Of a stretch of 36,415 nucleotides of DNA, positions 23,945 through 32,475 are shown piece by piece. A model generated the notes under the pieces. That model had not been told where the DNA came from and ran no database searches. It saw only the letters and a program-made list of their open reading frames with translations. This stretch comes from a bacterium. GTDB taxonomy: Bacteria; Patescibacteriota; Saccharimonadia; Saccharimonadales; UBA4665. The translations under genes and the position numbers were made by a program. The stretch is taken from positions 1 to 36,415 of the forward strand of contig JAJZNU010000010.1 in NCBI GenBank assembly GCA_021811625.1, in the 5' to 3' direction. Each line of letters begins with the position of its first letter. The first letter of the stretch is position 1.

Positions 23945-24568
23945 TTAAATGAGGCCTAGTCTACTGGCCGCGGCGTTTAGCTTGTCCAGCGAGACGGAGC
24001 CGCCGACGAAACTATACCGTTTCTTGTTGGATTCAAACGAGAGCATCGTCGCCGGATTATTGTAGGTAACTACGGCCACGCTACGACCGGTTGCTATGGG
24101 TACGGTATTCGTTCCCTGCACTCCGGCCGTAAAATTGGTGATGTCGCCAACCATAAAGGTCTGCACCGGTCGGCGATTATCGGGGGTAAGATTGTGTCGG
24201 ACGGGAGAAAATATAATCCGGTCGCTATAAAAGCTCATCAAGCCCTTATGACCCTTAAAAGTTGCTTTGTTGGCGTTGATGTAGAAGTTGCATAGCGAGT
24301 TGGGTATATCCAGCTCCTCGGCCTTGCTTTGGTACTTAACCATATTGACTTTCATGGCCTTTTGTCCGAAACGAACTATAAGAGCCGGTAAGGCAATAAA
24401 GAAGATCAAAATAACCATACCAAGAAGGACGTATCGTTGGTAGCCGGAATTTTTCAGATGCAGGGCAAGTACTAACAATCCAATTAGCACTACAGCGACT
24501 AGCGCGTATGGTACCCAGTATTTCTTAGTTTTTGAACTTTCTCGCTTATCAAGTCGGTCGTCGTTCAT
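23945..24568 (-). CDS. Two-helix membrane protein with C-terminal PH-like domain
   Basis: The 207-residue protein has a charged N-terminus, two hydrophobic helices (about 18-38 and 45-69) and a cytosolic beta-rich domain (about 90-207). Alternating strands such as MSFYSDRIIFSP and SVAVVTYNNPATMLSF suggest a bacterial pleckstrin-homology-like or GRAM-like fold. That is a guess from pattern only. It is divergent from the DEAD-box gene across 248 bases holding that gene's promoter. Function unknown. Confidence 0.68.
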   Translation of the reverse strand: MNDDRLDKRESSKTKKYWVPYALVAVVLIGLLVLALHLKNSGYQRYVLLGMVILIFFIALPALIVRFGQKAMKVNMVKYQSKAEELDIPNSLCNFYINANKATFKGHKGLMSFYSDRIIFSPVRHNLTPDNRRPVQTFMVGDITNFTAGVQGTNTVPIATGRSVAVVTYNNPATMLSFESNKKRYSFVGGSVSLDKLNAAASRLGLI

Positions 24569-24716
24569 ATGTTCCTTGTATCTTTTATCCAGCGGCTGAG
24601 TAAAAGCAACCCCGCGGTAATATAATCTTACAATAAAAATTATCTGAAAAGGATTTTTAGGCTCAGCTCCCTGGGGAGATATAACCCTTGCTTATATATC
24701 GCTAACGTGCTATTGT

Positions 24717-24722
24717 TATAAT
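24717..24722 (+). promoter_or_regulatory. Extended -10 promoter and long leader of the DEAD-box gene
   Basis: TGTTATAAT (hexamer 24717-24722) is a consensus extended -10. The predicted 5' UTR is about 88 bases, much longer than other leaders here, and ends with AAAGGA before the ATG. Long leaders are typical of cold-induced helicase mRNAs. The 12-mer at 24666-24677 lies upstream. Confidence 0.5.
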
Positions 24723-24816
24723 ATTGTTTCTAATGGATCCTGAGTAAAGTAATTTGACTCGACGTTCATTGTAAACAGTCGATTCAATACTTACTTAAAC
24801 AAAGGATTCATTTTTT

Positions 24817-26013
24817 ATGTATCAAAAACAATCATATCGCTCTTCGCGTGGCTCTGGTAGTAGAAGCTCTTACGGTCGCCCGCAAAACCGAGGTCGACAA
24901 CCCAAGAAGGACTATATTAACCCTTCGAAGTTTATTCAAAGGGCCAAACCAACTGCCGCTACAGAATATACGCCACAGCATAGCTTCGGAGACTTTGCAT
25001 TAAACAGCATTATTTCACGAAACCTGCTGGCAATGGGCCTGGATTCGCCGATGCCGATTCAGGACCAGGCTATTCCCTTCGGACTGGAGGGCAAGGATGT
25101 CGTCGGCGTCGCCAATACCGGCACCGGTAAAACGGCCGCTTTCGTTATTCCGGTGCTTAATAAACTTATGTCGGATCGTCAGAGTAAAGCTATTATTCTG
25201 GCGCCGACCCGCGAACTTGCCGAGCAAATCGAGCAACAGTGCCGTTTAATCGGTAAAGGTAGCGGGGTTGGCGGAGCCTTCTTGATCGGCGGGATGTCGA
25301 TAGGCCCCCAGCTTAAGGAGCTTCGTTACAATCCCCGGATGATTATAGGTACGCCGGGTCGGATCAAAGATCACCTTGAAAGAGGATCTCTCAGTCTAGT
25401 GGATTGTAATATGGTGGTGCTTGATGAAGTCGACCGGATGCTGGACATGGGCTTTGTTCATGATATTACCAAGATTCTCGGACATGCTAAATCAGATAGA
25501 CAGAGTTTTTACTTTACGGCTACGCTTGATTTTCGAGTCAAGAAAATTATCGAAAGCTTCTCCCGCGATCCGGTATATATTTCGGTAAAATCGGGCGATA
25601 CCAGCGATAGCGTTGAACAAAACGTCATCAACTTCTCTGATAGCGGGCATAAAATTGACAAGCTCCACGATATTCTAACCCAGCAAACTACCACCAAAAC
25701 TATCGTTTTCGATGATACCCATCGCAGTGTCGAAAAGCTTTCCAAGGAGCTGATTGCCAGAGGCTTCCAGGCTGATTCGATTCACGGCGGTAAGTCTCAG
25801 TCTCAACGGCAACGGGTTCTCAAAAAATTCAAAGATAGTGAAGTTACCGTGCTGGTGGCGACAGACGTGGCGGCTCGCGGACTAGATGTCCCGGACATCA
25901 GCCACGTTATCAACTATTCCCTGCCGCAATCTTATGACGATTATGTTCACCGGATCGGACGTACCGGCCGGGCGGGCAAAGTCGGCCATGCTCTAACCTT
26001 CGTCGAACAGTAG
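24817..26013 (+). CDS. DEAD-box-family ATP-dependent RNA helicase (DEVD variant)
   Basis: The 398-residue protein has an Arg/Gly/Ser-rich disordered N-terminus (1-30), then both RecA-like domains: F57 and Q82 of the Q motif, ANTGTGKT (99-106), APTRELAEQ (129-137), TPGR (179-182), DEVD (203-206) instead of DEAD, TAT (234-236) instead of SAT, ARGLD (353-357) and HRIGRTGR (378-385). It ends immediately after motif VI with no C-terminal extension, so RNA binding outside the core probably relies on the N-terminal RG region. It should unwind short RNA duplexes in ribosome assembly or decay. The long leader hints at cold control. Confidence 0.95.
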   Translation: MYQKQSYRSSRGSGSRSSYGRPQNRGRQPKKDYINPSKFIQRAKPTAATEYTPQHSFGDFALNSIISRNLLAMGLDSPMPIQDQAIPFGLEGKDVVGVANTGTGKTAAFVIPVLNKLMSDRQSKAIILAPTRELAEQIEQQCRLIGKGSGVGGAFLIGGMSIGPQLKELRYNPRMIIGTPGRIKDHLERGSLSLVDCNMVVLDEVDRMLDMGFVHDITKILGHAKSDRQSFYFTATLDFRVKKIIESFSRDPVYISVKSGDTSDSVEQNVINFSDSGHKIDKLHDILTQQTTTKTIVFDDTHRSVEKLSKELIARGFQADSIHGGKSQSQRQRVLKKFKDSEVTVLVATDVAARGLDVPDISHVINYSLPQSYDDYVHRIGRTGRAGKVGHALTFVEQ

Positions 26014-26059
26014 ATCTCCGGCGCCGATTGTTTCTTCGTAACTAACCGAAAATAATGTT

Positions 26060-26635
26060 TTAGGTTATTCTCTGATGAATGAAGTTAAGAATAAACTGAT
26101 AGTGGCTGATGCAAAACCAAATGTCGAACAAAAGAATGAGCGGGAAAAAGACCAATGTTTCAACAGCCTTACCGGTTGTTATGCGAAACGATTTATTCGG
26201 AAATCCAAATTTGGTTTTAAGCGGTAACAACCAGGGCACACCCTCTTTGGTCAAACTGTCCAGTATTAAATGAGAAAGCAGGCCGACAATAAATGCCCAC
26301 CAGACCAGGTAGATGTTAGTATGAGGCATAATCGGGTGCAGGAAGTTTAATAGGGCGAGAGCCAATGAACCGAATATGGCCACTCCAACAAGAGAATGGC
26401 TGATAAAGCGGTGACCACCCATCAGCGTATCGACCGATTTGCCGATATATTTCCCCACCGGGAGGTTCTTCCACAGTGGTGCCGTCGGTTGATCGATATC
26501 CGGCAAAATGCCGCCGATTTGGTTAGCTAAGATGGCGATTAAAGCCGTACCGAGGGTTAATGTTTGCGGAGGATCAACCCATACAACTATTCCCAAAGCG
26601 GTGACAGCTGCCAAGTCATGAGTTCTTCCGGTCAT
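26060..26635 (-). CDS. YdjM-like membrane-bound metal-dependent hydrolase
   Basis: The 191-residue membrane protein matches the YdjM/LexA-regulated hydrolase family (PF04307): His in MTGRTHDLAA, GGILPDIDQPTAPL with metal-binding Asp residues (about 42-55), HRFISHSL (75-82), and GLLSHLILDSLTKEGVPWLLPL (about 118-139). Four to five hydrophobic helices are visible. The conserved His/Asp set suggests a phospholipase- or phosphatase-like membrane metal site; E. coli YdjM is part of the SOS response, but no SOS box is seen here. Convergent with the helicase gene. Confidence 0.9.
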   Translation of the reverse strand: MTGRTHDLAAVTALGIVVWVDPPQTLTLGTALIAILANQIGGILPDIDQPTAPLWKNLPVGKYIGKSVDTLMGGHRFISHSLVGVAIFGSLALALLNFLHPIMPHTNIYLVWWAFIVGLLSHLILDSLTKEGVPWLLPLKTKFGFPNKSFRITTGKAVETLVFFPLILLFDIWFCISHYQFILNFIHQRIT

Positions 26636-26818
26636 TGATATATTATACCGCGGTCGTGCTCATGCTTTAGCGACAAATTCAACGTATTTAAAATAAGGCC
26701 GGTTTAACGATTTTGACAGGTTATCCGGCCGCCAGATTTTATACACTACCTCATCCTTAAGACTTCCCTGCCGGAGTTAACCTTGTTGACCTCTATCGCC
26801 ACTCGGCCGTGGGAGTGT

Positions 26819-26824
26819 CATAAT
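26819..26824 (+). promoter_or_regulatory. -10 box placing the start at 26831
   Basis: CATAAT with TGT just upstream (TGTCATAAT) lies 6 bases before the ATG at 26831. The predicted transcript starts at or next to that ATG, which argues against the longer frame from 26783. Confidence 0.45.
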
Positions 26825-26830
26825 ATCGAT

Positions 26831-27919
26831 ATGAGCGAGTATAGTAGCGGTAGCTGTCGCCCGGGTCTTTCCGAGCTGGAGGAAACGGCCGTAGATCAGG
26901 ACCTTGCGTTGCTGCTAGCAGAAGATCCGGTTAGAGTGGACCAGGAAGCGCTCATTGCCCTTAAGACTTCCGCCCGTGATCAAATAGCGGAGATGCTGGT
27001 AGCCGGCCCCGTGAAGGATGCCATGGCCCAGAGAATTATCGAGCACCACTACAGTATGCTCAACCCCCCTGATTACGCCGTTTACGCATATTGGTCGGTC
27101 ATCAGAAAAGCCCTTGCACTAAATCCCGGTTCCCCTCCCCCCTCATACTTACTGACTTTTGTGGAAGGGCTGGCCCATTCTCAAGGCGAGGCCGATGTTG
27201 AATTTCAGCTACGCATGGTTCTTTCATGGCTTAGAGTAGCCCCGCAAAGCAAGGAGGCGGGTATGACTTCGCAGCCTGCCGCCGCTCCGACCGACTTTTT
27301 CGAGTCAACGCTTACAGCAGAAGAGGGGCCCGCTGATGACATAACCAGTTTGGTGGCCCGCTTGGAGGAGAAATCCAGGTTAGCTAGAAATAGTCTTGAA
27401 GAGAGGCTTATGCGGGCTAGAGACAGGCTAGACAGGGGCATGAGTCCAGGGCACGTCCAAGACCGGCTGAGACTAGCAGCTCGCGACGGTAATTATGAAA
27501 GGATATATAGCGATATCAAAAATAAGCTGTTTACGACCGATGAGGGGCTGAACTGCGCCGTAACCAAGCAAGAGCTGGACCGGCTAGATCACTATTACCA
27601 AGACAAAAACCCTTTTAAGTTGCACGACGACATTATCAGCGGGCGGTTTATGACCCGCGAGGGTCATAAGGCGGCGATCGCTAAGTGTGATCGTGATCGT
27701 TTGGCGGTTCGCGAAGGAGATCCCGACAGGTTACTTAAAGATATTAAAGCTCATATTTTCTTTACTATTGAGGGCATCGGAACTGCTGTTCTTCAGCAGG
27801 ACAGAGATCGCTTAGTTCTTCATGCGGCTGATCACATCGAGCTAGCTAAAGACTTGCGGGACGGAAAGTTTTTGACGGATGAAGTCGAGTCTCAAGCGCT
27901 GCGCCTACTCCTGTCGTGA
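26831..27919 (+). CDS. Unknown protein with C-terminal tandem ~38-residue helical repeats
   Basis: From ATG 26831 the protein has 362 residues. The N-terminal 150 are helical and acidic, a Pro/Ala-rich linker follows, then a coiled-coil-like stretch (RLEEKSRLARNSLEERLMR). The C-terminal 150 residues hold four degenerate units of 37-40 residues, each opening with Asp-Arg-Leu and containing the core aromatic/hydrophobic-Thr/Leu-acidic pattern: NKLFTTDEG, SGRFMTREG, AHIFFTIEG, DGKFLTDEV. This looks like a helical repeat scaffold for binding proteins or nucleic acid. No signal peptide. I know no matching family. Confidence 0.72.
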   Translation: MSEYSSGSCRPGLSELEETAVDQDLALLLAEDPVRVDQEALIALKTSARDQIAEMLVAGPVKDAMAQRIIEHHYSMLNPPDYAVYAYWSVIRKALALNPGSPPPSYLLTFVEGLAHSQGEADVEFQLRMVLSWLRVAPQSKEAGMTSQPAAAPTDFFESTLTAEEGPADDITSLVARLEEKSRLARNSLEERLMRARDRLDRGMSPGHVQDRLRLAARDGNYERIYSDIKNKLFTTDEGLNCAVTKQELDRLDHYYQDKNPFKLHDDIISGRFMTREGHKAAIAKCDRDRLAVREGDPDRLLKDIKAHIFFTIEGIGTAVLQQDRDRLVLHAADHIELAKDLRDGKFLTDEVESQALRLLLS

Positions 27920-28261
27920 CTAAAACGTATACATTACTCTTTTGGTAGCGGCATAGGCTTAGGCTTTGGTGATAATTTTCTATTGTCCTGGCGTAGAGTT
28001 TACGGCGAGTGGCAGATTAAGGTGTCATGTTCAATGTTTGGAGAGTTGTGAATAGCTAACTGTGCCGGTGGAAGTCTGCTACGCCAAAAAATGTGATCTT
28101 ATCTGATGGCGCACTATTAGAGCGGGTACTCGGCTCCGGACTTCTATATCGCACCTCTCCCCGAGAAACACTAAACTAAAGAGTAAATAATAATGTTTCA
28201 AACCATCACCAGGTAAAAAACTTGTTAGGTTGATAGAATACTTATACAATATGGATAATTT
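27920..28261. other. 342-base gap before the ParB-like gene
   Basis: No open frame longer than a few codons with a ribosome site is seen on either strand. The only supported element is the promoter at its right end (28222-28250). Base composition is more AT-rich than in the flanking genes. Confidence 0.5.
28222..28250 (+). promoter_or_regulatory. Promoter of the ParB/BldC-like gene
   Basis: TTGTTA (28222-28227), a 17-base spacer and TACAAT (28245-28250) lie just before the ATG at 28262, giving a leader of only a few bases. Confidence 0.5.
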
Positions 28262-29695
28262 ATGAGGTCATCAGCTGAAGCTACTCCGTTACGTTTTGGT
28301 AATCAGGTGGAGATTATAGGTGAGCGCGGGGGTGGGCTTATTGAATGTAATGTACCGTTATCTTTGATCTGCACTGAGGACGTACCCGTAAATTACGAGC
28401 ACGTCCAACGACTAGCGGCCTCTATACGGGAAGAAAGCGACAAAACACAAGATGGCACCGGACAACTTAGTCCCATACTCCTTGGTGAAGTTAATAATGA
28501 GGGTCTTCTATACATAATTGATGGTTTTCACCGTTGTGCGGCGCTGAAAGAGGCAGAAGTAGACGTCGCTCATGCCACTATCCGTCAAAGTACTTGGGAT
28601 GACGTAATCGATTTGCGTATTCTTACTGCCCGCACTCATAAAACGGTTCAATTTGCTCGAATTGTCGATTGGGTGAACGATTCCTGGGCCAGGACTCCTT
28701 GGTCAGGAAAGCTTAGCGCGGCCCAAGCTTTCTATTTGTATAGGCATCCAGACTCTCGCTGGCGGGATATTGCTCCAAAAGACGTCGAAGGGATAATGGA
28801 TTGGGTCGAAGTAAAAAGCACGTTATGGAAAGCTTCGGCTAGTACCATTCAGTCTCATCTTTCCGTGGCTGGCGTGGCTGATCCCGAACTTGTAAAGGAA
28901 GCGAGAAACAGCCCTAGAGGTGACCGGATGACGAGAATTACGCCTGGCCACTTAAAAGTTATTGCTAAGGGACTGCCGCTGCGCTTTGATATACAGAGAC
29001 TGGTGGCTAATACGGCAGTGCAGCAAAATCTAACTATTCCCGAGACTAGATCACTCGTGGGTATGGTGGCGGATTGTAGAGATCGGGAAGAGGGTGTCAA
29101 GCTTATTGGTGAAATTAACTGGTCGGCACCGGTTCAAAGAGAATATTCTGAGAGTCAACAAAGACAACTGGCTGCAGCGACCTTTGGGGCCGTAGCTGTA
29201 AATTCGTCGAGGAAGGGCGTATTCGAACCGGCTCATGGAGCTATAAACACTGCAAAGCAATTGCTGGCGAGAATCCAAGCCAATCCCACCGGTACGGCAT
29301 ATTCACCAGAAGCTCTGCTCGCGGCCCGGGCTGAAGTTATGAGTCTAGCCAGAGGTTTGTTTGATGTCACAAAGATAATTGAATCGATTCTTGGAGATAA
29401 CCCTCCGCAAGCCGGAGTAGTACATACCGAAGGCCGAATAATCTCTCGGGAACGACAGCCGCATCAAGTTGCATCGCCTCGAGTTGAGACGAAGGCGCTT
29501 GGCGTAGAGGACCGAGATATTTCTAGTCTGCTCAGGACGAAAGATCTAGCTCAAATTTTCGACGTAACCGAGCGAACGATCACAAACTGGGTTGCTGATG
29601 GAAAGCTTCCATGTTTTAGAACTGCTGGTGGCCATATCCGTTTTCGACAGGGAGACGTAACGGAGTTTATGAATGCCCGATCGAAGCGCACCTAA
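28262..29695 (+). CDS. ParB-like (ParB/Srx) N-domain fused to BldC/excisionase-type HTH
   Basis: The 477-residue protein starts with a ParB/sulfiredoxin-like domain (about 30-125). VPLSLICTEDVPVNYEHVQRL is the opening strand-helix, and IIDGFHRCAALKEA (85-98) is the family's G-x-H-R motif, which binds nucleotide in true ParB. A long helical middle (about 130-390) includes a possible second HTH (WKASASTIQSHLSV). The last 55 residues (423-477) are a MerR/BldC/Xis-like winged helix: LLRTKDLAQIFDVTERTITNWVADGKL, then FRTAGGHIRFRQGDV. No ParA gene is nearby, so segregation is doubtful; a DNA-binding regulator is more likely. The leader is only a few bases long. Confidence 0.82.
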   Translation: MRSSAEATPLRFGNQVEIIGERGGGLIECNVPLSLICTEDVPVNYEHVQRLAASIREESDKTQDGTGQLSPILLGEVNNEGLLYIIDGFHRCAALKEAEVDVAHATIRQSTWDDVIDLRILTARTHKTVQFARIVDWVNDSWARTPWSGKLSAAQAFYLYRHPDSRWRDIAPKDVEGIMDWVEVKSTLWKASASTIQSHLSVAGVADPELVKEARNSPRGDRMTRITPGHLKVIAKGLPLRFDIQRLVANTAVQQNLTIPETRSLVGMVADCRDREEGVKLIGEINWSAPVQREYSESQQRQLAAATFGAVAVNSSRKGVFEPAHGAINTAKQLLARIQANPTGTAYSPEALLAARAEVMSLARGLFDVTKIIESILGDNPPQAGVVHTEGRIISRERQPHQVASPRVETKALGVEDRDISSLLRTKDLAQIFDVTERTITNWVADGKLPCFRTAGGHIRFRQGDVTEFMNARSKRT

Positions 29696-29938
29696 ACAAT
29701 CACAGGATCGCATACCGACTTCCCAACAATCTTAGGTGTCGAATTAGGCAGTAGCTGCATCTTAGTGGTTTGATAAAATCGTCAGGCATAATGCTGCTAA
29801 GTCAGTACGGGATCGAACTACAGCGCATATGGTCTTGGGGAGCCAGGTGAAATAAAGCTATTAACCAAGGTATATCACTAGCGGGGTTTGGGAGAAATAT
29901 GAGAGGTATTGGGACTATTGGCTGTAGATATCTGCAAT

Positions 29939-30433
29939 TTAATGGGCTTTTGACTGATTACCAGTAAGATCGTCGCCTTTTAGTCTAGATACCTTTAGCC
30001 CCAATATTAGCTTCCAAGTATATTCCCGGTACATTTTGCCGATTCGGTCGAAACCCAATTCCTCGGCAAGGCTTGGGCGATTGTACTCTAACGCGGCGAT
30101 CAGGAATCCAATAGCGGAAAGAAGTAGCATTAAGTCGTTAGCCGGACGCATGTATTTAGTCGTTATGCCGAAATAGGTCGGGTCAAAAATACCTATCGAC
30201 GAAAATATCAACAACAGCCCTCCGCCAATGCCGAGCCCTATCTTATAACCGCTTTTACGAAGCTTACTGGCAACGGCAAAATACATCAAAATACTAGCGA
30301 ACAATATCCCCGCTACCGCGTAGAAGCTGCTTGGTAAAAGAAAAGTAGGTGAAGACAGCGACCGCGGCACTACTAACCCGAGTAGGCTGGCTATCGCTAC
30401 AACTAGTCCTAAATAATATATAGTTCGATACAT
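29939..30433 (-). CDS. Small polytopic membrane protein of unknown function
   Basis: The 164-residue protein has four hydrophobic helices (about 6-24, 35-56, 64-82 and 97-115) and a cytosolic C-terminal tail with amphipathic helix (FDRIGKMYREYTWKLILGL). TATTAT lies about 20 bases upstream of the ATG. It is transcribed alone, leftward; the 243 bases to the ParB-like gene hold nothing I can name. Family not recognised. Confidence 0.68.
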   Translation of the reverse strand: MYRTIYYLGLVVAIASLLGLVVPRSLSSPTFLLPSSFYAVAGILFASILMYFAVASKLRKSGYKIGLGIGGGLLLIFSSIGIFDPTYFGITTKYMRPANDLMLLLSAIGFLIAALEYNRPSLAEELGFDRIGKMYREYTWKLILGLKVSRLKGDDLTGNQSKAH

Positions 30434-30668
30434 TCTTTTCGAAGTTAATTTATAATATCAGATAGTTTACTTTACGAAACTGCAAATTATCTGTAAGAAA
30501 TTAATCATCGTCCGCCACCTGACTGAAGTGTGGCTAAGGACGCTACGGCTAGTTGCCGGAGAGTGCGTCGGTACGATTTTGCGCGGTTTGGACAAATCTT
30601 CCCCGTTTGCAGGAGTTGCGGCAGAGGATACCGGGTCTCTCCAAGGAACAAAAAGAGTTAATTACAAT

Positions 30669-31064
30669 TTATTTAATGATCACCCCGATAACAAATGATC
30701 CTGTCAACACCAACAATACGAATAGCGTTACAAGAGTCATCGAGATATCGCGCTGACGTAGGAAAAGTAGAATCGATGTGGCCACTCTGAGAATCGGTGT
30801 TAAGATGAGCAACAATACCCCAAGCTCAATAAACCCGGTAGCCGCTCCGGCGCGAATAGAAGAATTAAGCGCCGATAGGTTGTGAGGGAACGAATATGTC
30901 GACGAAGTGAAATGGTGATACGAGCCGTTTAATGAGTTTTGATGGCTCTGAGTCAAGAAGAGCGCTATTCCTAACAAGATGACGGCAGAGCTGACTATTA
31001 CCCCAATTTGTAAAACCGAGCTTACTATTAGTTCCATGCGTCCAAGAGATTTTTGCCGGCTCAC
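30669..31064 (-). CDS. DUF1634 membrane protein, partner of TauE exporter
   Basis: This 131-residue protein has three hydrophobic helices (about 14-36, 70-98 and 106-130), the DUF1634 layout, with RMELIVSSVLQIGVIVSSAVIL at its start and GVLLLILTPILRVATSI in the second helix, both typical. DUF1634 genes regularly follow TauE/SafE genes, and here the ATG overlaps the TauE stop by 4 bases. It is probably an accessory subunit of the exporter. Confidence 0.85.
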   Translation of the reverse strand: MSRQKSLGRMELIVSSVLQIGVIVSSAVILLGIALFLTQSHQNSLNGSYHHFTSSTYSFPHNLSALNSSIRAGAATGFIELGVLLLILTPILRVATSILLFLRQRDISMTLVTLFVLLVLTGSFVIGVIIK

Positions 31065-31897
31065 GATAATCCCCTTTGCAGCATTTCGATAGCAACCACT
31101 ACCAACACGACAACGAATAGCACTTGAATATAACGGGAGTTAACCCGATTAAGCAGGCGCGACCCGATTACGGCACCTATCAGTACCCCTATGGCGATGG
31201 GTGCGGCAATGATAGGGTTAATTTGTCCTCGGGCGAAATATGCTCCTGCGCTGGCTGCTGCCGTTACTCCAATCATAAAGTCGCTGGTTGCCGCCGAGGC
31301 TTTGATGGGTATATGCATGGCCATGTCCATGGCCGGGACTTTTAGCGCTCCTGATCCTACGCCCAGCAGTGCTGAAATCATGCCGGCTATGTACATTAGT
31401 GCTAGGCCAATTTTTGTTCCCGTAACCTTATACGCCACCGTTTTTCGTTCGCTCTGGTCGTAATAGCTGCCGTGCAGATTAAAATAATTGGCTAAACGGT
31501 CGGTGGAAGAAGTGAGCACCATTTCCTGGTGACGTTTACGGAACATAGCGAATGCCGAGTACCCGAGAACAAGAGCGAACAATATAAATAGACTGTTACC
31601 GGATATTAGAGTGGTGATGTAGGCGCCGGTAACCGCCCCTAAGGTAGTGGCTATCTCGAGAAACATGCCGGCACGCAGGTTTGTTAATTTTTCTCGCACG
31701 TATGTTACCGCTGCCCCGGATGATGTAGCTATGACCGACAAAATGGAAGCCCCAATGGCTAGTCGAATGTCGACATGATAAAGCAGCGTCAAGACGGGGA
31801 CGATAATAATTCCACCGCCTAGGCCAACCAATGCGCCAAGCAACCCAGCGGCGATTGATATAATCCCGAGTGAAAGGACAAAATCGTGAAGAGGCAT
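31061..31897 (-). CDS. TauE/SafE-family anion (sulfite/organosulfur) exporter
   Basis: The 278-residue membrane protein has two halves of about four helices each. The duplicated signature is visible: GLLGALVGLGGGIIIVPVL (about 18-36) in the first half and SALLGVGSGALKVPAMD (about 170-186) in the second, with a soluble loop between (RKRHQEMVLTSSTDRL). Family members export sulfite, sulfoacetate or similar anions. A DUF1634 gene overlaps its end by 4 bases. Substrate not determinable from sequence. Confidence 0.9.
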   Translation of the reverse strand: MPLHDFVLSLGIISIAAGLLGALVGLGGGIIIVPVLTLLYHVDIRLAIGASILSVIATSSGAAVTYVREKLTNLRAGMFLEIATTLGAVTGAYITTLISGNSLFILFALVLGYSAFAMFRKRHQEMVLTSSTDRLANYFNLHGSYYDQSERKTVAYKVTGTKIGLALMYIAGMISALLGVGSGALKVPAMDMAMHIPIKASAATSDFMIGVTAAASAGAYFARGQINPIIAAPIAIGVLIGAVIGSRLLNRVNSRYIQVLFVVVLVVVAIEMLQRGLS

Positions 31898-32475
31898 AAG
31901 TGTATTCTAAGGTTAGCTATCGATTGGAGCAATCTAAATTGTAAAAATAGGCATGATGCCAGACAAGCAACACCCCAACAATTACCTAAGAGGATGATCC
32001 TAACAACTTCCGCGGCCGAATGAGGGTAAATTGCGAAACAGTTAATTCTCGTTGCCCTTGGTGATGTAACGGTTTTTTGTATTGGGCAACGGACGCATTT
32101 CTCTATGAAATGTTTATCCGTCAATCAACTGTCTCCGGAGGTCTCCAGTCGCTATCGCCGCAGATCCCCCAACAACCAACCGTTGAGGCCGGGGTTGATA
32201 ATAACCTATAGCGGACAGCCTTCCAGATACAGTGTTCCTTAAGAATGGTTGTATAAAGTAAGGATTGCGGCTTAATGTGGTGGATAGAGAGATGTTTCAT
32301 GAACGCTTTACCCGATCGTGCAACGAGTACACTTTCTGTTAAACATAACGAATTAGAACTGGCGAGGGCCTCTGCTAGCACTAGTGTTTTAGTGGCTGTT
32401 TGTTCTGCAAAAAAAGTCGGCACGAAAAAAGGTGATGCATAAGGTTACGGGAATAAAAATTGGTTAGCACGCCGG
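31898..32475. other. 578-base region without a convincing gene
   Basis: Frames on the minus strand (31819-32124 and 32121-32423) are Cys/Ser/Leu-rich with few charged residues and look non-coding. On the plus strand only the 47-codon frame at 32299-32442 has a protein-like composition. No tRNA or stable long hairpin was found by eye. Confidence 0.45.
32299..32442 (+). CDS. Possible 47-residue peptide
   Basis: A short plus-strand frame starts at ATG 32299, 8 bases after GAGAGA. The product (MNALPDRATSTLSVKHNELE... ending KKVGTKKGDA) has balanced charge and no membrane helix. It is the only protein-like frame in the gap between the TauE operon and the CYTH gene, but its length and isolation make it uncertain. 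Confidence 0.28.
   Translation: MNALPDRATSTLSVKHNELELARASASTSVLVAVCSAKKVGTKKGDA

Noticed and set aside
28262-29695. Plasmid partition locus
   Set aside because: A ParB-like domain is present, but no ParA ATPase gene, parS-like repeats or replication gene appear in the window.
29800-29840. tRNA T-loop-like GTAGTTCGATCC on the minus strand
   Set aside because: No matching T-stem, acceptor stem or anticodon arm at the right distances.
31819-32124. 101-residue minus-strand frame overlapping the TauE start
   Set aside because: Cys-rich improbable composition and out of frame with the real TauE gene.
32121-32423. 100-residue minus-strand frame
   Set aside because: Few charged residues, many Ser, Leu and Cys, no ribosome site or promoter; looks non-coding.
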